Positions 52,429-55,870 of a DNA stretch of 55,870 bases are shown one piece after another; positions within the stretch are counted from its first letter, which is position 1; the number at the start of each line of letters is the position of its first letter. The notes beneath the pieces were generated by a model. The model searched no databases. It worked only from the letters and a program-made list of their open reading frames with translations, and was not told the DNA's origin. The position numbers and the translations under genes were made by a program. Source of the DNA: Candidatus Neomicrothrix sp. UBA4542 (lineage in GTDB: Bacteria > Actinomycetota > Acidimicrobiia > Acidimicrobiales > Poriferisodalaceae). The stretch lies in assembly GCA_002388005.1 (NCBI GenBank), contig DGLO01000021.1, positions 1-55,870 of the forward strand, in the 5' to 3' direction.

Positions 52429-53370
52429 ATGTTCCGCGGAATAACCCGAGACAGGGACAGAGGAGATCCATTGATCGCCACCGCTTCGGCGGGTCACAGC
52501 GAGCTAGCGGTAAAGCGATTCCTCAAATTCACTTTTCCGTATATCGCTGTTCATCTTTCCTGCCTCTTCGTGCTGACCGTCGGGTTTAGTTGGTTCGCTC
52601 TCATAGTGTCGATCCTGGTGTACTTAACGCGCGGTATAGGAATCACCGGCTTCTACCATCGCAAGTTCAGTCACCATGCGTTTCAGACAGGCAGGGTGGT
52701 TCAATTTGTAGGCGCGTGGTTAGGTGCTAGTGCCGCCCAGGGTGGCCCCTTATGGTGGGTCGCTCATCATCGCCGCCACCACAAGGTCTCCGACCAACAA
52801 GGAGATTTGCATTCCCCGTTGGTAGAAGGTTTCGGAATATCTCATCATGGGTGGTTAGCGCGCTCCAACGCCGACCCTACCCACGTCAAAGACGTTGAAG
52901 ACCTGGCGCGTTATCCGGAATTGTGTTGGCTTGACCGGAATGCCTGGATACCTATCTTGTCGACAGCTTTCGGTCTATTGTTCGCCGGAATTGCCATCGG
53001 CCGTCTCTTCCCTTGGACCGGAACGAACGGTCCGCAACTCGTTATCTGGGCGTTTTTCTTGAATACGGTGCTTTTGTGGCATGTGACCTTTGCGGTGAAC
53101 TCTGTGTGTCATCGTTGGGGCAAAAGACACCATGAGACAACTGACGACAGTCGCAACAACTGGCTGATTGGCGTCATGGCTTTAGGTGAGGGATGGCACA
53201 ACAACCACCACCGGTTCCCCGGCACATCCCGTCACGGTTTTAAGCGGAGCCAAGTCGACTTCACGCATCTAGTAATTCGAACGCTGGCTCGGGTGGGGCT
53301 CGCCCGCGACCTCCACCCAGTGCCCGCTCGGCTATGGCTCAGCTCGAAGCCCTCTCGGTGGACAATCTGA
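52429..53370 (+). CDS. Membrane fatty-acid (acyl-CoA) desaturase
   Basis: 313 residues with four hydrophobic segments and the three histidine boxes of delta-9 type desaturases: HRKFSHH (77-83), HHRRHH (113-118) and HNNHHRFPG near the C-terminus. It introduces a double bond into acyl chains using a diiron centre, helping membrane fluidity. ATG 52429 is favoured because TAGTGT (52418-52423) ends five bases before it; a GTG at 52405 is in frame but precedes that box. An upstream terminator isolates it from the tRNA gene. Confidence 0.88.
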   Translation: MFRGITRDRDRGDPLIATASAGHSELAVKRFLKFTFPYIAVHLSCLFVLTVGFSWFALIVSILVYLTRGIGITGFYHRKFSHHAFQTGRVVQFVGAWLGASAAQGGPLWWVAHHRRHHKVSDQQGDLHSPLVEGFGISHHGWLARSNADPTHVKDVEDLARYPELCWLDRNAWIPILSTAFGLLFAGIAIGRLFPWTGTNGPQLVIWAFFLNTVLLWHVTFAVNSVCHRWGKRHHETTDDSRNNWLIGVMALGEGWHNNHHRFPGTSRHGFKRSQVDFTHLVIRTLARVGLARDLHPVPARLWLSSKPSRWTI

Positions 53371-53454
53371 GTCTCCAAGATTGACCCGTTTCAACGTGCG
53401 ACCTGCCTCGGGCCTGTGCAAGAGTTGAGGGATTCGATCGACAAGGAGATCTCA

Positions 53455-54414
53455 ATGGGTTTACTCGACGGACGCGTAGTGCTCATTACGGGTGCAGGGC
53501 GTGGCATCGGACGTGAACATGCGCTGCTGATGGCCTCCGAGGGAGCCAAAATTGTGGTGAACGATCTTGGTGGAGGTGTCGACGGTTCGGGTCAAGACAC
53601 AGGCCCCGCCGAGGAAACAGCTCAAGAGATCCGCGACATGGGCGGTGAGGCAGTAGCCAACAACGACTCCGTCACTGACTGGGAAGGCTCACAACGAATG
53701 GTGAACGCCGCAGTCGAAGCGTTCGGAGATCTTCATGTCCTAGTCAACAACGCGGGCATTCTTCGAGACCGAGTAGTCGTCAACATGACCGAGGGTGAAT
53801 GGGACGCAGTCATCGACGTGCACATGAAAGGTCACTTTTGTCCAACCCGTTGGGCCGCCGCATATTGGCGAGAACAAACCAAAGCTGGCGTCGAAATCGA
53901 TGCGGCGGTGATCAACACCGCTTCGGGTGCAATGCTCGGCAACCTTGGCCAGTTCAACTATTCAGGGGCCAAAGCGGGAATCGCGGCGATGACTCTAGTG
54001 GCCGCCGGGGAACTGGTCCGATACGGAGTGCGCGTGAACTGCCTAGCTCCCATCGCTCGCACCCGCATGACGCTGCAAACACCAGGCCTAGAGGAAGTAG
54101 TCGCCGCCCCCGAAGACCCATCAGATTTCGATTTGTATGACCCTGCCAACATCAGCCCACTAGTGGGATACCTCGCGACCGAAGGGTGCCCGTTCACCGG
54201 CGGCGTCTTCCATATTGGCGGGAACGAAGTGGGGTTGTACGGAGGTTGGTCGTTAGCAGAAGACGACATTTTGGCGACCGATGGACGCTGGACGGTGAGC
54301 GACCTTCAGTCCAAGGCTCCGCGTCTCCTAGATGGGCGCTCGAACTTGGCTTCAGTTGCTACTTCCATCGGAGATACCTTCAAGGGATTCGGCAAGCGCC
54401 AACCGACTGACTAG
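53455..54414 (+). CDS. SDR family oxidoreductase (17-beta-HSD4 / MFE-2-like)
   Basis: 319 residues. The cofactor loop is TGAGRGIGREHALLMASEGA, NDLGGGVDGSG is the typical loop of peroxisomal multifunctional-enzyme type SDRs, NNAG and the Ser in NTASGAM follow, and the active site is YSGAK. Actinobacterial homologues act on 3-hydroxyacyl-CoA or steroid substrates. About 60 C-terminal residues extend past a normal SDR. ATG 53455 follows an AAGGAG site; thirteen upstream codons back to 53416 are rejected. Confidence 0.88.
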   Translation: MGLLDGRVVLITGAGRGIGREHALLMASEGAKIVVNDLGGGVDGSGQDTGPAEETAQEIRDMGGEAVANNDSVTDWEGSQRMVNAAVEAFGDLHVLVNNAGILRDRVVVNMTEGEWDAVIDVHMKGHFCPTRWAAAYWREQTKAGVEIDAAVINTASGAMLGNLGQFNYSGAKAGIAAMTLVAAGELVRYGVRVNCLAPIARTRMTLQTPGLEEVVAAPEDPSDFDLYDPANISPLVGYLATEGCPFTGGVFHIGGNEVGLYGGWSLAEDDILATDGRWTVSDLQSKAPRLLDGRSNLASVATSIGDTFKGFGKRQPTD

Positions 54415-54434
54415 CAGCGTTAGCTTTGGAAAGC

Positions 54435-55541
54435 TCACCTACAAAATCGACCGCTGTCGGCGTCTACAGCGGCGCTGTATAGGCGGGTCAGCATGGCCTC
54501 GAAAAGGCTTTTACTGCGATCGTCGGGTGTTTCGATACTGGACAGATTGTTTGCCAACATACCCATCCACCACAAATGAGCGTGTTCATAATCCTCACGA
54601 ACGTGTTCGGTCGCGGAAGCATCAACCCCATGCGCTATCAACGTGTCGATATAAACGGAGACGAGTTCTGATTCCAGGGAACGCCGCAAGTTGACTTCGA
54701 GATTGGTGGCCAAAAAAAACGAAAGATCAGTCGCGCCACCAGTAAACATCGCGGTTTGCCAGTCAATGACCGTGATGTCTCCGTTAAGCCCAAAAAGCAT
54801 GTTGTCTAATCGATAATCGGCGTGGGCAATCGTGAGCGGCTTCGACAACAAGTCCATTCTCCATTGGTTCAGCTGAGGCACAAAGTCGTGCAACCACCGC
54901 AAGCCCGTATCAGGCAAGACATCACCAAAACGTTCAACAAAACGGGGGAGCGAGGCGGCCATGGCTGATCCGAGGACCTCCGATGTTCCAGGGGTGTCGA
55001 GGCCTGGAACCCACTCCAGATCCGGAGTGCGTGGTTGACCCCAAAACGGGGCGTGTAGTTGCGCCAACGCTTCCACTGCCGCGTGTGCCTGATCCGACGA
55101 AGCGCCTACCAACTGGTCACCCACAGAGGCCGGATACAAGTCGTCCAGCACGAGAATCGCATGATCGTCGCTGATGAAATTCGCTCGACAGGTTGGTACG
55201 GGAGTAGCCACGAGGGGGGCTAGGCGAGCATAAAACTGTGCTTCACGTACCCAAACATTCAACATTTTGCCGACAGTCCTGCCGCCAGGATCACGAGTTG
55301 GCAGTTTTGCGACGAAACGATTCGGAAGGGCGGTGTCTTTATTAGCCCAGGTGATGTTGAGTCTCGCGAGACTTCCCAGAAAGGCGCTCCCCTCGGCAAG
55401 TGGTTCCGCGGTGACCCTTTCGACTTCTACTTCGGGGTTGGACGGTGCTAACCCGCCGTCGCGAAAAAGCTGAGTCAGGGATTCAGCTGTCAGCTGTGTT
55501 GGGTCGTCAGGTAAATCATCGATCATTGTTAGCGTGTTCAT
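54435..55541 (-). CDS. Aminoglycoside phosphotransferase / choline kinase-like protein
   Basis: 368 residues with a protein-kinase-like fold. The catalytic loop is HADYRLDNML (HGDxxxxN with Ala for Gly), the metal-binding segment VIDWQTAMF, and the ATP Lys is probably in RFVAKLP. It belongs to the APH/ecdysteroid-kinase-like group, with unclear substrates, common next to lipid or steroid catabolic genes such as the SDR here. The start overlaps the stop of the hydrolase at the right edge by 26 bases, so they are probably co-transcribed. Confidence 0.85.
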   Translation of the reverse strand: MNTLTMIDDLPDDPTQLTAESLTQLFRDGGLAPSNPEVEVERVTAEPLAEGSAFLGSLARLNITWANKDTALPNRFVAKLPTRDPGGRTVGKMLNVWVREAQFYARLAPLVATPVPTCRANFISDDHAILVLDDLYPASVGDQLVGASSDQAHAAVEALAQLHAPFWGQPRTPDLEWVPGLDTPGTSEVLGSAMAASLPRFVERFGDVLPDTGLRWLHDFVPQLNQWRMDLLSKPLTIAHADYRLDNMLFGLNGDITVIDWQTAMFTGGATDLSFFLATNLEVNLRRSLESELVSVYIDTLIAHGVDASATEHVREDYEHAHLWWMGMLANNLSSIETPDDRSKSLFEAMLTRLYSAAVDADSGRFCR

Positions 55542-55870
55542 TGAACTTTTCGGGGATCCACTCCCTCAGACGTTGTCTCAGCACATCTCCTGCTTCTGCC
55601 AAAAGATGACCTACTCCGGGGAGAGGAACGAACTCTCCTCCACCCACAATCATGCGCACGAGTTCGCTGGCTTGGAGCGGCAAAATCTCGTCTTTGTCAC
55701 CGTGGAACAAAATAATCGGAACTCGGGCAGCTAGGTCTTCAGCGGGTTCACAACCAGCAGATTGTGTAGCCAACGTAATCACTCCCGCACAATGTTCCTC
55801 AAGAATGACGGCGGCCTGTAAAGCAGGCGCGCCACCAAAAGAGTGTCCCATCGTGATGAAACGTCTCGCT
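55516..55870 (-). CDS. Alpha/beta hydrolase (partial, N-terminus off the right edge)
   Basis: About 118 residues of the C-terminal part. The nucleophile elbow GHSFGG, acid FHGDKDEILP and catalytic His PGVGHLLAEAG are all inside the window. The frame continues upstream of GHSFGG to the edge (ARRFITMGHSFGG), so the ATG there is internal. It looks like a dienelactone-hydrolase-like or carboxylesterase protein; function unknown. Confidence 0.85.
   Translation of the reverse strand, partial: ARRFITMGHSFGGAPALQAAVILEEHCAGVITLATQSAGCEPAEDLAARVPIILFHGDKDEILPLQASELVRMIVGGGEFVPLPGVGHLLAEAGDVLRQRLREWIPEKFNEHANNDR

Noticed and set aside
1..55870. CRISPR arrays, insertion sequences, prophage or integrative elements
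   Set aside because: No regularly spaced repeats, transposase, integrase or phage structural motifs were seen in reading; the single tRNA has no flanking integrase or attachment repeat.

Overview
The window looks like a chromosomal segment of a high-GC actinobacterium, probably of the marine or freshwater Acidimicrobiia type. That placement is inferred from gene content: an F420-type luciferase-like oxidoreductase, a DUF4916 Nudix protein, many SDR, acyl-CoA and PhyH enzymes, a GAAC-N4-GTTC SOS box at recA, and rimO-pgsA-cinA and miaB-miaA-dapF-hflX gene runs. G+C is in the fifties by eye. Many genes start with GTG or ATG a few bases after a TANNNT box, which is how leaderless actinobacterial transcripts look. 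I see no transposase, integrase, phage gene, CRISPR array or rRNA, and no gene-free stretch over 300 bases.

Layout. 1-17.5 kb is mainly catabolic and detoxifying: a truncated serine hydrolase, PhyH dioxygenase and SDR (minus); SDR, two nitroreductases and an EamA exporter (plus); an alkyl sulfatase preceded by an uncatalogued 57-residue ORF (minus); Nudix, SMP-30 lactonase and alpha/beta hydrolase (plus); SDR and thiolase (minus); MFS exporter; acyl-CoA dehydrogenase; TauD dioxygenase; DUF4916; aminotransferase. 17.5-25.7 kb is a closely packed minus-strand run: SnoaL-like protein, PhyH, an unusual DNA polymerase I-like protein, class I and class IV aminotransferases, and a copper-type P-ATPase.

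25.8-41.8 kb is the conserved housekeeping core: rimO, pgsA, cinA, thpR, LLM oxidoreductase, enoyl-CoA hydratase (minus), recA with two SOS boxes, a Baeyer-Villiger-type monooxygenase, thioesterase (minus), miaB, miaA, dapF, hflX, dapC-like and dapE. It covers tRNA and ribosomal protein modification, phospholipid synthesis, recombination and the succinylase branch of lysine/diaminopimelate synthesis. 41.8-55.9 kb holds a HAD phosphatase, GMC oxidoreductase, D-aminoacylase-type amidohydrolase, a DEAD-box helicase behind a structured leader and overlapping an orphan DNA methyltransferase, metX, an aldo/keto reductase divergent from a variant Fpg, two small unknown proteins, tRNA-Gly(GCC) with a terminator, a fatty-acid desaturase, an SDR, a phosphotransferase, and an alpha/beta hydrolase cut by the right edge.

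The items most worth a second look are the DNA polymerase with about 150 extra residues between motifs B and C, the small leaderless ORFs at 7411-7584 and 8245-8370, the tandem SOS boxes inside the recA promoter, the triple-hairpin leader of the DEAD helicase, the CinA with a changed catalytic motif, the Fpg with a changed zinc finger, and the orphan methyltransferase.
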